Position numbers and translations under genes: made by a program | Assembly: GCA_002104905.1 (NCBI GenBank) | Contig: MCFE01000147.1 | Location: 62,001-126,000, forward strand | DNA from: Basidiobolus meristosporus CBS 931.73 | Lineage: Eukaryota > Basidiobolomycota > Basidiobolomycetes > Basidiobolales > Basidiobolaceae | Length of the DNA stretch: 64,000 bases | Direction: 5' to 3' | The notes under the pieces: generated by a model | Databases searched by the model: none | Told to the model about the DNA's origin: nothing | The model's input: the letters and a program-made list of their open reading frames with translations, nothing else | Shown: piece after piece, positions 21,370 through 32,715 of the stretch | Layout of the letters: every line of letters begins with the position of its first letter | How positions within the stretch are numbered: the first letter of the stretch is position 1

Positions 21370-22985
21370 ATGAACTGGTTGTGTAATTATTCAAGTGTGC
21401 TTCTAAAGTAATGGCTGCCACAGGTACTGTTGAGATTCAGCCAAATTTCTCTGGTATTTGAAGGGCTTATTAAGGCTTAAATGCCCCATGTAAAACCTGG
21501 TCATCAGTATTGGGGTATTTCTGAAAAGCAAATGCATTGCTCCCAGTGAAAAGCATTTGCTCTAACAGATATCCCCATCTTAAGTATCTTCAGTTTCCAG
21601 TTAATTTCAGATAATGACCATTGGCTTATGGTTTGAGAACTTTGCTGCATTAGCATGCTGACATTGGGACAGTCTCACTGTTGGATAATGATGCTCTTGG
21701 TGCTGGTGTGTGTATAATAATAACACATGTGATTTATGGAGTAAATCCACTGGATTTCATACAATTGACAGCAATACCATCTATTGTGCCAAGAAAGGCA
21801 AGCTATCCTGCTGGTGGATGAAGTAGACTTGTTCTGTTGGATAGTGCCACATTGAGCCATGAGTGCCAAATGATGCCATAGTGTGCCAGAGAGGCCAAGT
21901 GAGCCTATACTTGGCCACAGAGTGTGAAACAAAGCTCATCATCTTCATGCAAAGCAGCTGCTGTGTTTCACTCATTGTGTTGGAGAAAATCCATTTTTTG
22001 ACCTTTTTTTTGGATCAATGTTGTGCATGATATGTAAGCCCACAGAAGAATTGAAGACATGCACCTGGTACTCAATACCCATGGCACTCTGAATTTTAGC
22101 TCCTGTATCTTGTACCATGTCACAAAAATGATTGGCACTATCTTGGTCCACTGGTACTATCTGGCACTATAAGTGCTTTATACAGGTTTTACTTTAGGGC
22201 TAATAATTAAATATAGTACCCAATAGTAACAGTGGACACTATATTAAATTATTAGCCCTAAAGTAAAACCTGTATAAAGCACTTATAGTGCCAGATAGTA
22301 CCAGTGGACCAAGATAGTGCCAATCATTTTTGTGACATGGTACAAGCTACAGGAGCTGGATTCAGAGTGCCATGGGTATTGAGTACCGGATGCATTTCTT
22401 CAGTCCTTCTGTCCTCTTACACATCCCGCACAACACTGATCCAAAAAAAAGGGTCAAAAAATGGATTTTCTCCAACACAATGGGTGAAACACAGGGGCTG
22501 CTTTGCATGAAGATGCAGAGCTATGTTTCACACTCTGTGGCCAAGTATAGGCTCACTTGGCCTCTCTGGCACACTATGGCATCATTTGGCACTCATGGCT
22601 CAATGTGGCACTATCCAACGGAACAAGTCTAGTATCTTCAATGTAGATATCCATATTTGCTTTGACATGGCAGCCATCTACTAGTATCCTTCTGGAAAGA
22701 TTACCATTCCCTCTGGCAAAAGATATAGGTATCTAGGTTGAATGGTGATTAAGGCCAAATTTCCAGTGATACTATCATCAGATTTCTGCTCTGAAAGCAT
22801 AAGATAGGTAGCAGATTCAAGTTGATGCAAATCAGTAGCTAGCAGGATTTGCTGTCAGAGTACCTGTTTGAGGAGAATTCATCAAGTGCCAAAATAAAGG
22901 CATGGTCATATGTAACTTCAAAGTTGCCTGTTCTTCTTGGTTGTTTGTAGGGTCAGCCACCAAATATACTAGAAATATTTGCTCT
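21370..22985 (-). pseudogene. tnp2-type transposase fragment, copy C, carrying FB3
   Basis: 21,430-21,824 and 22,631-22,890 align with 15,814-16,190 and 16,190-16,420 of copy A. Shared words include AAAAGCAAATGCATTGC and the segment around AAGCATTTGCTC. The insertion of FB3 splits it. The N-terminal part is deleted; at about 22,985 the sequence passes into the second ORF, which implies an internal deletion of the spacer. Confidence 0.7.
21825..22630 (+). mobile_element. Foldback element copy 3 (FB3), longest
   Basis: This 806-bp unit runs from AGACTTGTTCTGTTGG to GGAACAAGTCT. It is flanked by AGT duplications (21,822-21,824 and 22,631-22,633). The unoccupied site in tnp2 copy A, TGGAGCATCTCCAATG at about 16,188-16,203, corresponds to AAGT/AGTATCTTCAATG here. 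The centre keeps both palindromic halves of the segment containing CCCTAAAGTAAAACCTGTAT, which other copies have lost on one side or the other. Confidence 0.9.
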
Positions 22986-22989
22986 TGAG

Positions 22990-23955
22990 CTGCATTGCGG
23001 TTGTCCATTTGTACTCTGTGAATCACTGCAGAGCTGCAAGCTGACCTTAATGCTGAGGTGTATGAGAGTGTAGCAATGGCAGTACCTTCAGGTGAAGACC
23101 AGCAAGTGGCTGTCATAACATTACCACCACCCATATTACCAGGTATGTTGGATATCATAGGAAGTCTAGTACATCATCAACTTCAAACTGGCATAATATG
23201 GAGCTATCAGAAGTTCAAGCCCATTCAGAATGTGCTTGACCTGTTTCATAAGGAGTATCCTGGATTCAAATAAGCAAATAGACTTTGTGCCAGCATTGTA
23301 ATGCTCAGAAAGTTTCTCAAGAATAGCAGAGCCTATCAAAGTCAGAAGACCAGGGCTACATGGCTAAGACCAGTGTCTTCCTTAAGAGCCTTTTGCAAGC
23401 AGAACCAAAAGCTCCTGACAAGCATCAAAGAAATGATAGATAGCTGGGAGAGTCCCAATGAGGGACAAGCAGGAAGTCACTGATGCACCATTGCAACAAT
23501 TATCAAGTAGACAGGGTACTTTGACTCATGAGACACTCAGTTAAAGTGGCGGTGAAGAACCAGGCAATGATTGAGGCCAGTGGCTTCATCAGGAGCCCAT
23601 CTTAATTAGAGCTGAAAGCTCAATACAAGCAGCAAATAAACATCAGGTAGCAAGAAGGGTGCTGGTAAGGTATAAGAAGGCAGAAAGAGATTCACCAGTG
23701 CAGCATTTATCACAAAGAAAACATAGTTCAATGCAAAAAGTACTTGGACATTGTAGCAGTAAAAGACCTAGCAGTGATAAAGGAGAAAGCAGCTAGAAAG
23801 AAGTCCACCTATGCCAGAGAAAGAAAGCAAGAAAAAAAGCTGCAGCTCTTGCCCTTCAGTTCTTTGACCATGAACCCAGAGCTGTCTGTGTCCCAAAATA
23901 TCCAAGAAGATTTACCAGCAAGAAAACAGCTGTTTCTCAAGAGTTGGAGGTGCAG
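22990..23955 (+). pseudogene. Second ORF of tnp2 transposon, copy C
   Basis: From AGAGCTGCAAGCTGACCTTA (23,030) it matches 18,105 onward. It carries PSGEDQQVAVITLPPPILPGM and YQKFKPIQNVLDLFHKEYPGF, then MLRKFLKNSRAYQSQ, and a lysine-rich end. The middle helical region present in copy A is missing. Frames are broken. Confidence 0.6.
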
Positions 23956-24430
23956 CTAGTCAAGCTCATTAACTTTTCTTATATACTTCCTGACTGCCAA
24001 GTGATTACTAATGACAAGGCTTGGGAAGATTCCATGCATCTGCAGAATTCTCAATGACATCAATACAAACTAAGAATACTCAAACAAAGTCCTGGAAGGT
24101 TCAAAAAATACAGCATATTGAACAAGTCAGGGTTTGGTAGTTTGAAACTTCTGTAATACCAAGAAAATATATTGTATTGAAGTGATAGGGAGGGTAACAC
24201 TGACCTGGGTCATGTGTCAGGGATACTGACATGGGTGCTAGCCTAATGCACATATATACAAGTGATCACAAAGCTAAATAACATATGGGTTAGCTACTGC
24301 TGATAACTAAACAGGGTAAAAGTTATATGGGAGTAATACTATAGATTTGGGGAAAGGAAACTAGGATAATACTGACAGGAAAAGAAATGAGTACATGCCT
24401 CATAATAGTCATATGAATAAATTTGTTTGC
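23956..24430 (+). repeat. Truncated LTR-E copy
   Basis: It aligns with 28,850-29,310: TATACTT.CTGACTG.CAAGTGATTACTAAT, then GTGTCA.GGATACTG and the GCCTAAT..A words. Only the 3' part of the LTR is present. Confidence 0.6.
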
Positions 24431-24469
24431 TAGAGGTATATTACCCTTTCACACCTAAGTCATGGAAAA

Positions 24470-24960
24470 AGGGTATTTGGTTCAGATACTTATTGAATGG
24501 TAAATTTCAATGGAGTTACTGATTGAGGTGTGGTAGGGTGTATTGTTAGTGTTGGGTACAAGGATATGTATAGGTAAGTATAGTTAGAAATTGAGTTACA
24601 AATGATGACTCAAAGAAAATATACCAATTTGTATGCATGAAAGTAATCACATTGTTTGAGTCAGGAAGTAAGGAGTGTAAGAAATGGGCAATAGCCAATC
24701 AATGTATAACAATGTAGCAGTCAGATTGGTGTCTGGGACTAGAAAGCTCAAGAATTGTCAGAAAACCAATCAAAAGCAAGATGTAAACTGTTGTGATGAA
24801 AATTATCACCAAGTTTTATGTGAAATCTGAGGTGCAATTTTTTCTAAACCATCTTTGCATTTTATTCTGATGGCATCAATATCTCTTAGTAATGGTATTT
24901 AAGCATTGTGATGGCCTTTCAATGGGATCTTCAAAGTTAGTTTTCATAAAATAAAGAATC
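24470..24960 (+). pseudogene. Second ORF of tnp2 transposon, 3' end only (copy E)
   Basis: ACTTATTGAATGGTAAATTTCAATGGAGTTAC matches 20,305-20,345 and the words continue (GGCAATAGCCAATCAATG, AACCAATCAAAAGC). It represents the last part of the gene and its 3' flank. No open frame. Confidence 0.55.
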
Positions 24961-25055
24961 CTACTGAGTTTCTTTAAAATATCAGTCTTGTCTTAGCTGC
25001 ACACCAGTTAGTCCCAAATGCCAATTTTGCTAGACTTCTACTTCTCTGTCTCACA

Positions 25056-25781
25056 ATGCAAGATACTAACTGGGCTGAGGTGAGCATTCCCCCCAATATT
25101 GTGTTGAAAATTGCACAAAACCTCTTTTTCAGCCTTTTTGAAGATCCACCTAAGAAAACACATCTGAACAGTGGCTTATGGAAGACTCATGATCTAGCTA
25201 CAAATAGAAAGGAAGCTAACTATATAACCAAGAAGAAGCCAACTACTACCAAGCAGTATGAGTTTTTCAGAAGATACTATTACTCCATTAGTGAGTGGAA
25301 AGGTATCGCAAAGCAGTCCAGCAAATTAGAAGCTACCTCAGAGATGCAACAAATTGCCACAGCTAATAATTTATATGCTGATGGCAAATGCTTTATAGGT
25401 GAAAAGATGGGACATAGATCAACTGCCCATGCTAGAATAGGCTCTACACCATTGGCTAAGATTACTCAGATTCTAAATGATAGTTCAACTAATGTTATGA
25501 CAGGGTATGAGGAAGTATATGAAGAGCTTACAGCTCATGATTATTGCAAGCTCACAGAATTTCTAGCCAGAATTGCAGCATATCATAATAAGAAACTGCC
25601 AGCCATAGTACTAAAAGCCATTAAGTTGCACACCCTGAATAGCCAATCATGTGTAGCACTACTTTATAGTGTAACATCCAACTGTTTTTTATCCCACAAT
25701 GTAGTCAAAGTACTCAACTTGGAAATGGAAAAACAACCAGGAAAAACTGTGCTTACAACAAAGACCCTCTCACATGAGTAG
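25056..25781 (+). pseudogene. Ty3/gypsy-like gag-protease remnant with inactive protease
   Basis: A 241-codon frame stays open. The N-terminal 150 residues are gag-like (basic, KKKPTTTKQYEFFRRYYYSI, GKCFIGEKMGH). Residues about 175-230 look like a retropepsin: an NSQSCVALLYSVTSN segment sits where gypsy proteases have ALLDSGATSN, followed by FLSHNVVKVLNLEM. So the catalytic aspartate and the glycine of D-S-G have become Y and V. It ends at a stop 25,779. It is not a host gene, because the RT traces of the same element follow. Confidence 0.65.
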
Positions 25782-26049
25782 ACTACCAGTTTCCTATCCA
25801 GGAGTTGCTGATTCTTAGCCACCTATAATTGATTGGATTCCAGTGATTATTTCCACCAGCTGAATGTAGAAGAGCGACCCCTGCTTTCCAAGTATATTTT
25901 AAATCAATCTAATTGGATACTCATTCAGCCATTGAGGGAAACCAAGCTACTTGAAGGAATAGTTTATGCATTGTTCCAGATTAGCTGCTACACTATACAC
26001 TTCTTCAAGATGACTAATTTCTAATCTAATAGTCCAAGATATCAGCTAC

Positions 26050-26300
26050 TTACCATAACGAACAAAAGTATTCATCAAGTTAGACATAAAGAATGCATCT
26101 TGGTAATTCTAGGTCCATTTGGATCATCAGCATAAGACTGCATTTATTTTGAACACTATGCAATGGATTTTTCAGCAAGCTCCGTTTGTCTTAATAACAT
26201 TGCCAGCATACTCCAGAGAGTCAGGAAAATAAAACTTAGGAATGTACTATATGCCTTGATATTTAATGATGATGTTATCCTATCTTCACCAACTGTTAGA
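26050..26300 (+). pseudogene. Ty3/gypsy reverse transcriptase fragment
   Basis: Reading through stops, a KLDIKNAY motif (family KLDLKDAYH) is followed by KTAFIFNTMQWIFQQAPFVL, corresponding to KTAF...G-x-Y-E-F-x-x-M-P-F-G-L, and FNDDVILSS at the place of Y-L-D-D-I-L-V-F-S. That order is the gypsy RT core. It lies about 270 bases after the gag-protease frame, so much of the polyprotein is deleted. Confidence 0.6.
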
Positions 26301-26369
26301 ATCATGCTAATTATTTAACTGATCTATTTCACAGACTGGCAACTGTTACCCTGGATGTATATGCTACTA

Positions 26370-26830
26370 GCAATACAAGGTATATGAAAGCTTTACAAGT
26401 GTCACACTGAAAAGCTGTGAAGCTAAGAGGATAAAAGTATAGCAATTGCAGCTGGTGTACACATATGTACAGGCTAGTAAGCAAGAGGCATAGGTCTTGT
26501 GGTTTGAGCTATATGTGAACAACCTAAGGTAGTAGTAAGCAAGCTGATCAAGAGGGGTGATTCTACAGTGGAAAACACAAATTTTGCAAGGGGAGGTAGA
26601 AAAAAGAAACACCATTTGGTCAATTGATAGAGTGATTATACAGACCAGGCTATAGACCCCTCTACTGTTGATAGAATGCCAGCAAAGATTTACAATGAGG
26701 CTGTCAGAACACCAGCAAGTTTCTGGTTCTTTGAAGCAATTGGATGTATTAGCCAATTAGGTTGGCTTGATTAACTGTAGCAATATTCAGACTGTCAGAA
26801 TGCCATGTATTCTTGTCAAAGACCATCAAA
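26370..26830 (+). pseudogene. tnp2-type transposase 3' end fragment (copy D)
   Basis: Aligned with the reverse complement of 14,700-14,870 and with 30,400-30,740: words such as AAAGCT.TGAAGCTAAGA, GTAGTAGTAAGCAAG, GGGGTGATTC and GCAAGGGGAGGTAGAAAA. It has no coding capacity. Confidence 0.5.
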
Positions 26831-26889
26831 GCACTGTCAAGTCCTTAGTTTTATTTGGCAGTAAATTCAGCAAATACTAGTACAATCCT

Positions 26890-28255
26890 ATCATAAGATT
26901 ATGTTGAGGCCTAATAATTTGAAGCTGCCAGCATTGTGACACCCTCATCTAAGGATGACTTGTTCCATGAGCATTTTCCTGGATTCAGACAGGTAGAGAG
27001 ATTTTGTGATGGCATTGGTATGCTAAGAAAGTATCTTAAGAATAGCATAAACTATCAATGGCAGATGAACAAGGGTGCATTGGCTAAAAACCGGTGGCTT
27101 CCTCAAGAACCCATTACAAGCAGCACCAAAAGCTCCAGACAAGCATCAAAGAGACATCAGGTTGCTGGAAGAGTGCCAATTAGGGACAAGCAGGCAGATA
27201 CAGAGGCACCAGCACAGCATTTATCAAGGAAAAAGTGTAGTGTTACTCAAGAAGCACCTAGTGAAAGTTAGCAGTGAAGGGCCAGGCAGCAAAAAAATTG
27301 GCTGCTTTTACAGGAGCCCATCACAACTACAGTTGAGAGCTCAAAACAAGTAAAAAAGAAATATCAGGTTGTCAGAAGAGTGCCAGCAAGGGGCAAGTAG
27401 GCCAAAACAGATGCATCAGAGCAATATTTTGCTGAAAAGGCAATTTGTCTACCACAGCCTCCACATCCTAAATTGCTGACAGAGTGGAGATCCCACTGAC
27501 AGACAAGGCTACAATGTCAAGAGCTCAAAACACTATCCCAATGCCATCAGTAAAGTGTTGGAATATTAATAGGCACACCAAGAGGTTGCAGCACTTCTTC
27601 AACAGCAGTGCTCAAGAAAATGCACTGGTATATTGCAAGGATTTATTGCAAAGACTGGCAGTTGAGGTGCTAGACCTTGCAGTGCTGGCTGAAGACCAGG
27701 ATGTGTGGGATCCAGTGAATGAACAGTGGCATAAAGCTGCTGGGTTCCCACCAAGGTTGTGGAAGCAGAGTGTTACAGCAGAAATACTTATTTAGTGGTA
27801 GATTTTAATGCAGCTACTTGTTGAGTGTAAGGTTGCACTTAATGTTGGTGTAGGGTATAGGGACTTGTATAGGTCAATACAATTGGCAACTGAGGTATAA
27901 ATGAAGTTTCAACTGAAATAAATCAATTTGTACGCATGAAAAGTAAGATAAATGGATGAGTCAGGAAGTAATGACTGTGAAAAAGAGGCAATAGCCAATC
28001 AATGCACACAAATATAGGAGGCACCAGAGTGTCTGGGATCAGAAAGTGAGCAAATTGTCAGGAACCAATCAAAAGCCACTTATGCATTGTTGTGACAAAA
28101 GATTTTGACCAAGTCTTTTGTGAAATCTGAGGTGCAATTATTTTTCAATGGTCTCTGGATGGTGCCCCAACAGAATCAGTACCTCTTAGTCATGAGACTT
28201 TAACTTTGTGATGGCCTTTGATTGGATCATCTCAATAATTTCTTATAGGGGACGT
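26890..28255 (+). pseudogene. Second ORF of tnp2 transposon, copy D (best C-terminal copy)
   Basis: Open pieces are 26,936-27,271, 27,075-27,353 and 27,484-27,795. Landmarks: FHEHFPGFRQVERFCDGIGM, LRKYLKNSINYQW, MPSVKCWNINRHTKRLQHFF, LAVLAEDQDVWDPVNEQWH, AAGFPPRLWKQSVTAEILI. This copy carries the uninterrupted target of LTR-D copy 1. The C-terminal block is the best preserved part of this unknown protein in the window. No catalytic signature is apparent. Confidence 0.65.
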
Positions 28256-29327
28256 TGTGGTGGTGTATAAGTCCAAGGGAGAGATACGTCCAACACTTCT
28301 CCAGTGTTTTGTGTGTGGGGTGTTCACTGGGTGCAATAACCTCTGGTAAAAGCTTGCTAGGAATACTTGGGTTCTTTCTCTAATCTAATGTGAAGGGGAA
28401 TAAAGCCACAAGCTTGTCAAGGGAAAACTATTGAGCTACAATCCCCAACTTAGTTGGCGTCTTAACAAAAGTATGTGCTGGGTTCAGCGTCCTTTGATAT
28501 GACAATGTACTAAAGCTTCCAAAGTCAAAACAACTGTAAACTCCACCAGCAGGGACTGGATAAGAATTCAGCTGTGGTCAATAGTTACAAAGACAGAAAA
28601 GTATTGTTGCCTGTACAAGAACAAACTTGGGAAAGAATCAAATATAATAAAAGATACCAACTCTGAGTATTCCTCACAAGTAGTGCCTCCAAGGTCAGTT
28701 GGCTGTCAGTGCGGTTTCCTGGGAGTGTCCTGTGGTCTAGGGTTGGAAGTTCAGGTAGCAGCAGGTAGCAGTGATCACACTAATCAACAAGTTGGAATAT
28801 TGATAAAAGGGATGATGATTTATTGTTGAGGGATAGCCTCCCTTATATACTTTTCTTACTGGCTAAGTGATTACTAATCATGGTGTTCCAGAAGGTTCCG
28901 GATATCAATAGAAATCTTAAGGACATCAGAATGACCTAAGAATGCTCTAAGTAGGTGCCAGAAGGTTCTAAGAGGCACAGCATATCCAACCAATCAGGGA
29001 TCAGTATTCTAAAACCTGTGTTACATTGGGATACCATATATGGTATGGAAATGCTAGGGATGGTGACACGGTTTGATCATGTGTCATCGGTACTGGCGGA
29101 GGTACTTGCCTAATATAGAAGCACTTATAGCCAGTAATCTTACATAAAGTGAGGGGTAACTTATGCAATAAGGTAAGCAGGTGTGATAGTCAACCGGCTT
29201 ATGGGATAGTACTGATTGGGTAAGACAAATGGGAAAAAAACTAAAATAAGTGTAGTAGAGATGTAGGGAAGTAGAAAATAAGGGAATGAGCACATCTGTC
29301 AGTGGGTGTCACTGTCACCCCACTACA
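28256..29327 (+). repeat. LTR-E, probable full-length solo LTR
   Basis: The unit starts TGTGGTGGTGTATAAG and ends CACCCCACTACA (TG...CA), 1,072 bp. The last 460 bases reappear at 23,956-24,430. Flanks are ACGT on the left and ATGT on the right, which would fit a 4-bp duplication with one C-to-T change. However, the left flank is transposon ORF and the right flank is LTR-A, so the boundary assignment is tentative. Confidence 0.5.
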
Positions 29328-29649
29328 ATGTGATTGGGAGAGCAGGTAGATTTTGTGTTTAGACTCAATGCTTTATTTCATACAAAAGTAGTGCCTATAC
29401 TTATAAATGATCTTGGCATAAAACCCACATAACATAGGCTTCAGAAGGTCCCAAGTGCATGTGTGCAAAGTTTGGGGCTGTTTATACAACCTTGAGACTT
29501 TTCATATTCTGGGTGCCTGAGATTGTGGTGAAAATATTATATGTAAGTCCCAACAAGAAATCTGGTCAGTATTCTCCAAAATATGTAGGAAATGCTCTAA
29601 TTACAAGTTAGGTGAATGTTTAGGTGGAATTACAAATTCTTACAACATA
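29328..29649 (-). repeat. LTR-A copy, 5'-truncated as drawn
   Basis: TGATTGGGAGAGCAGGTAGA to CAAATTCTTACAACA parallels 43,720-44,032. The first 30 bases of the drawn unit are missing at the LTR-E junction. Confidence 0.7.
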
Positions 29650-30189
29650 ATACAGGTCTGGTATTTGACTGGGCTTGGCTATAAGAGCAATGAAGCTGGT
29701 TTGCTATGCTGGTTAGGCTTAGTGTACTTGAGAGTGCTAAATATCCAAGGTCTGGGTTGAAACTAGTACAGAACTATAGTATTTTGAATCTCTAGGACAT
29801 AATCTTGATTTTCTTGAGACACCTGCTAAGCCTAAAGATTTAGTAGGCGTTATACTTTTTTGATCAAGTTGTATCAGGAAGCGTCAATAGACTGTATTTA
29901 TTGAAGTCAATTTATGTGCTGATAGGTGCATATGACAAATGACTGCAGATATATTCAGATGTAGGGTAACATAAACCATAACTGGGATGAGTTATGCATG
30001 GGTTAAGGAAAATCAATAAGGGTACTAGATTTTATAATATAGTAACAACAGCAAAGTTTTAAATGTAGAAGCCTATGACTAAACAACTCAGTGAGTAGGC
30101 ATTCAATTAAGTAATGTAAGCTGAGTGGCATATGATTAGCAACTAGTTGTTATTTGGAAAACATTGCTTAAATATGATGGGTTGCTCCT
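29650..30189. other. Unassigned repeat-region sequence
   Basis: AT-rich and stop-rich on both strands. The reading from 29,650 (LVFDWAWLYEQ-like) could be a retroelement pol tail, but nothing in it supports a family. Confidence 0.2.
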
Positions 30190-30960
30190 GCTTACAAGTC
30201 AATATCTATACATTACAATGTGGATTTCACACAAACAAGAATCAGAGTGCATCTATAAGTGGAACTAGAATCCAGCAGGGAGAAGCATATATTTGCTAAA
30301 CACAAAAATATATTTTGCAGATATTCTGGAGGTATTCATGGCAAAAATGGTTGCAACCAAGCATATACTTGCAAGATATATATATTTTCAGCAATGTAAG
30401 ATATATGGTAGCCTTCAAAGTATCATACCAAAAGCTATAAAGCTGAGAAAATGGTAGTGTGTCTATTGCAGTGGGTGTACATGTATATGTGGGCTAGTGA
30501 GCAGGAGACCATACTTTTGTTAACTCATACTATATGAGGAATGCCCATGGTAGTAGTGGGTAAGCAAATATGTAGGGGTGATTCCTAAGTGCCACATATA
30601 AATGGTGCAAGGGGAGGTAGAAAATGGAAGTCCCATTTGGTAAATCAGCACAGTGGCATTATACACATCTAGCATCAGGTTACTATGCTGCTGTTGTAAT
30701 ACCAATAGAGGTCTGCAACTTGGCCATTAAACACTGACAAGTTACTTGCCTTATAAATTATTTGCATTTATTGGCTGGTTAGGTCCATTCAAATAGATAT
30801 AGATTGTATTGAGATCATTAAAATACCATGCAAGTCTTGTCAACAGCTCAAATGAGCGCATTCAAGTCACTTACCCTATTTGGAAGTGGAACCAGAAAAT
30901 CACTTCCACAAACCTGCTATAAGATTGTGTAAAGGGTCAACAGTTTCATGTTGCTGGCAT
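30190..30960 (+). pseudogene. tnp2-type transposase 3' end fragment (copy F)
   Basis: 30,230-30,720 aligns with the reverse complement of 14,690-15,100 of copy A (ATCAGAGTGCATC..., GCAGATATTC.GGAGGTATTCATG, AACCAAGCATAT.CTTGCAAGATATATA). It carries the C-terminal part of the transposase in + orientation, stop-riddled. Confidence 0.6.
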
Positions 30961-30996
30961 TGTGGCTGCCTCATTGCTGGATCCTTATGATCAATA

Positions 30997-31342
30997 TGTT
31001 GTAAGAAATTTGTAATTCCACCTAGTATTCACTTGACTTGGCCACCTACACCATTAGATACAAATTTGAGAGATTACTAACCTAATTCCTTGCTGGAATT
31101 ATCTGAATTATTTTTGCCAACATGTCTGGTATCCAGAACATGGAAATTCTTGAAGTAGTCTAAATGGGCCCAATTTTACAAACATGCTTTAACAATCCTC
31201 CTAAGGCTCTTCTACATGCTTGATATGCCAAGACTATGTAGAAGTACAAACACCACTTTACATTCAACATATCATCAAGTGAAGCCACATAATCTACATG
31301 TTCTCCCCATCAATATTAATATCTACAAGATTCTTAAAACCA
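30997..31342 (+). repeat. LTR-A, 5' LTR of copia element 6
   Basis: It starts TGTTGTAAGAAATTTGTAATTCC, which parallels the minus reading of 43,694-44,032, and ends near ATTCTTAAAACCA. A primer-site leader containing TAGGCCCCAAGC follows, as in element 4 (GAGCCCCAAGC). Confidence 0.65.
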
Positions 31343-32715
31343 GCAGTAGGCCCCAAGCTGTTACTTCCTGCAATATCTACTACTACTCCAACTGTAACTT
31401 TTCCCTCTGCTAAAAAGTTGGATGGATCCAACACCAAGTGTGGAAGGTGTAGATAAAGATGCTGCTACAAGTACAAGGCCTTTGGGATTTTGTCATGGGA
31501 GACAAATGCCCTAATAAAAGCATGAGAGAGGGAGCCTCAATGTAACTGGAAAAAGAACTAGGTGCCTCCTACTGTAGTTGCCTTAATGTTAAAGGCAAAT
31601 TGCTGATTCAATGCTGTAGAGCAAAAGTGGTAAAGAGTCCCTGGATGGCACTAGTAGACACATTTTAGTCATGTTCTGCAGCTAAAATAATATATCTTTG
31701 ATGAAAACTCCTTATCACAACTATGTTACCAACAGAAGAAATGAAAAATCAGATTAACAGAAATACCCTGCAGGTAGCTGAGATGGAATCTGTGGGTGTA
31801 TCCACTACTGATGGGGATGCAACATTTATTATCCTGAATATCGGTACAGGCAAGTGTTAGTGCCTTGTGTTGACCCTAAAGTCCTGAAGTGAAGATCTAA
31901 CCTTGGATTTCATATATGTGAGGCTCCTGGATGAAAAATCAAGAGAATTAAGTGCTAATAAGAAGGAAGAACAAAATGCTTAAATAATATACTAATAATT
32001 AACAGAAAAGGTACTCAAGCCTCCTGAAAGGATATAGTAGCCTGCATGGAAACTACTACAGAAGGAAAGGACACACATCAGACCAGTGCCTCAGAAAGAG
32101 AGGCAATCAGCAGTAAAAGGCGGAATATGGAAGTGCTGCACAGCTGAGCATAGACTATTCATATCTACACTGAGTATGATCACAAATAGGGATTCTTTGA
32201 TGATATATGTTGACCCTGGAGCTGCTCAATACTTTACACACCAAAAAAACTTCTTACCCAATGTTAAAAAATTCCAGTTGAAAAGGTTTTCATGGGTGAC
32301 AACAGGACACTTGATGAAGCTGGAGACAAATTATCCTTGTAAGCCTCAGGGGTAGTGAAGGAAGCAACACACTTATATTCATTAAAAGTATAAGAAATTT
32401 AGATCTAATTCACTCAAGTCTCTCTGGACCTATGCAAAACTCATCCTTTTGCAGGATGAAGTAAATACTCACAGTTATTGATAATTATGTAAGATACTCA
32501 TGAGCCTACCACATGCAAGAATAAGTAGTCTGGTCAAAGCTCAGGGAGCTTAAGCCCCTAGTGGAACAAGACATAAGTGAAAAATCAAGAAAATATGCTC
32601 TGACATTGATTGAGAATATACCTCATGACTTTCCATCCACTTGCACAAAATTCATGGGAAAAAGCAGGAAACTACTGTACCCTACTCCCCACATTAAAAA
32701 CAAGTGGCAAAATAT
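31343..32715 (+). mobile_element. Copia element 6 (LTR-A family, decayed, 3'-truncated)
   Basis: Gag (about 31,420-32,150) parallels element 4: the EEMKNQINRNTLQVAEMES and SREDLTLDFIYVRLLDE-type stretches align with 47,400-47,600. A protease relic MIYVDPGAAQYFTHQ lies near 32,200 (family YIDSGASQHFT; D retained, S changed to P). Integrase traces continue to about 32,700, where the sequence joins the second ORF of tnp2 copy B. Everything after is missing. Confidence 0.75.

Noticed and set aside
22304-22632. Recurring open frames MGIEYQMH.../MDQDSA... in all foldback copies
   Set aside because: They occur because the arms are repeated and inverted. Frames differ by stops among copies, and no start-to-stop protein is conserved. 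I saw no coding constraint.
28256-29327. Clean 4-bp duplication (ACGT/ATGT) for LTR-E
   Set aside because: The two flanks belong to different elements (transposon ORF and LTR-A), so the similarity may be chance; kept only as a tentative boundary.
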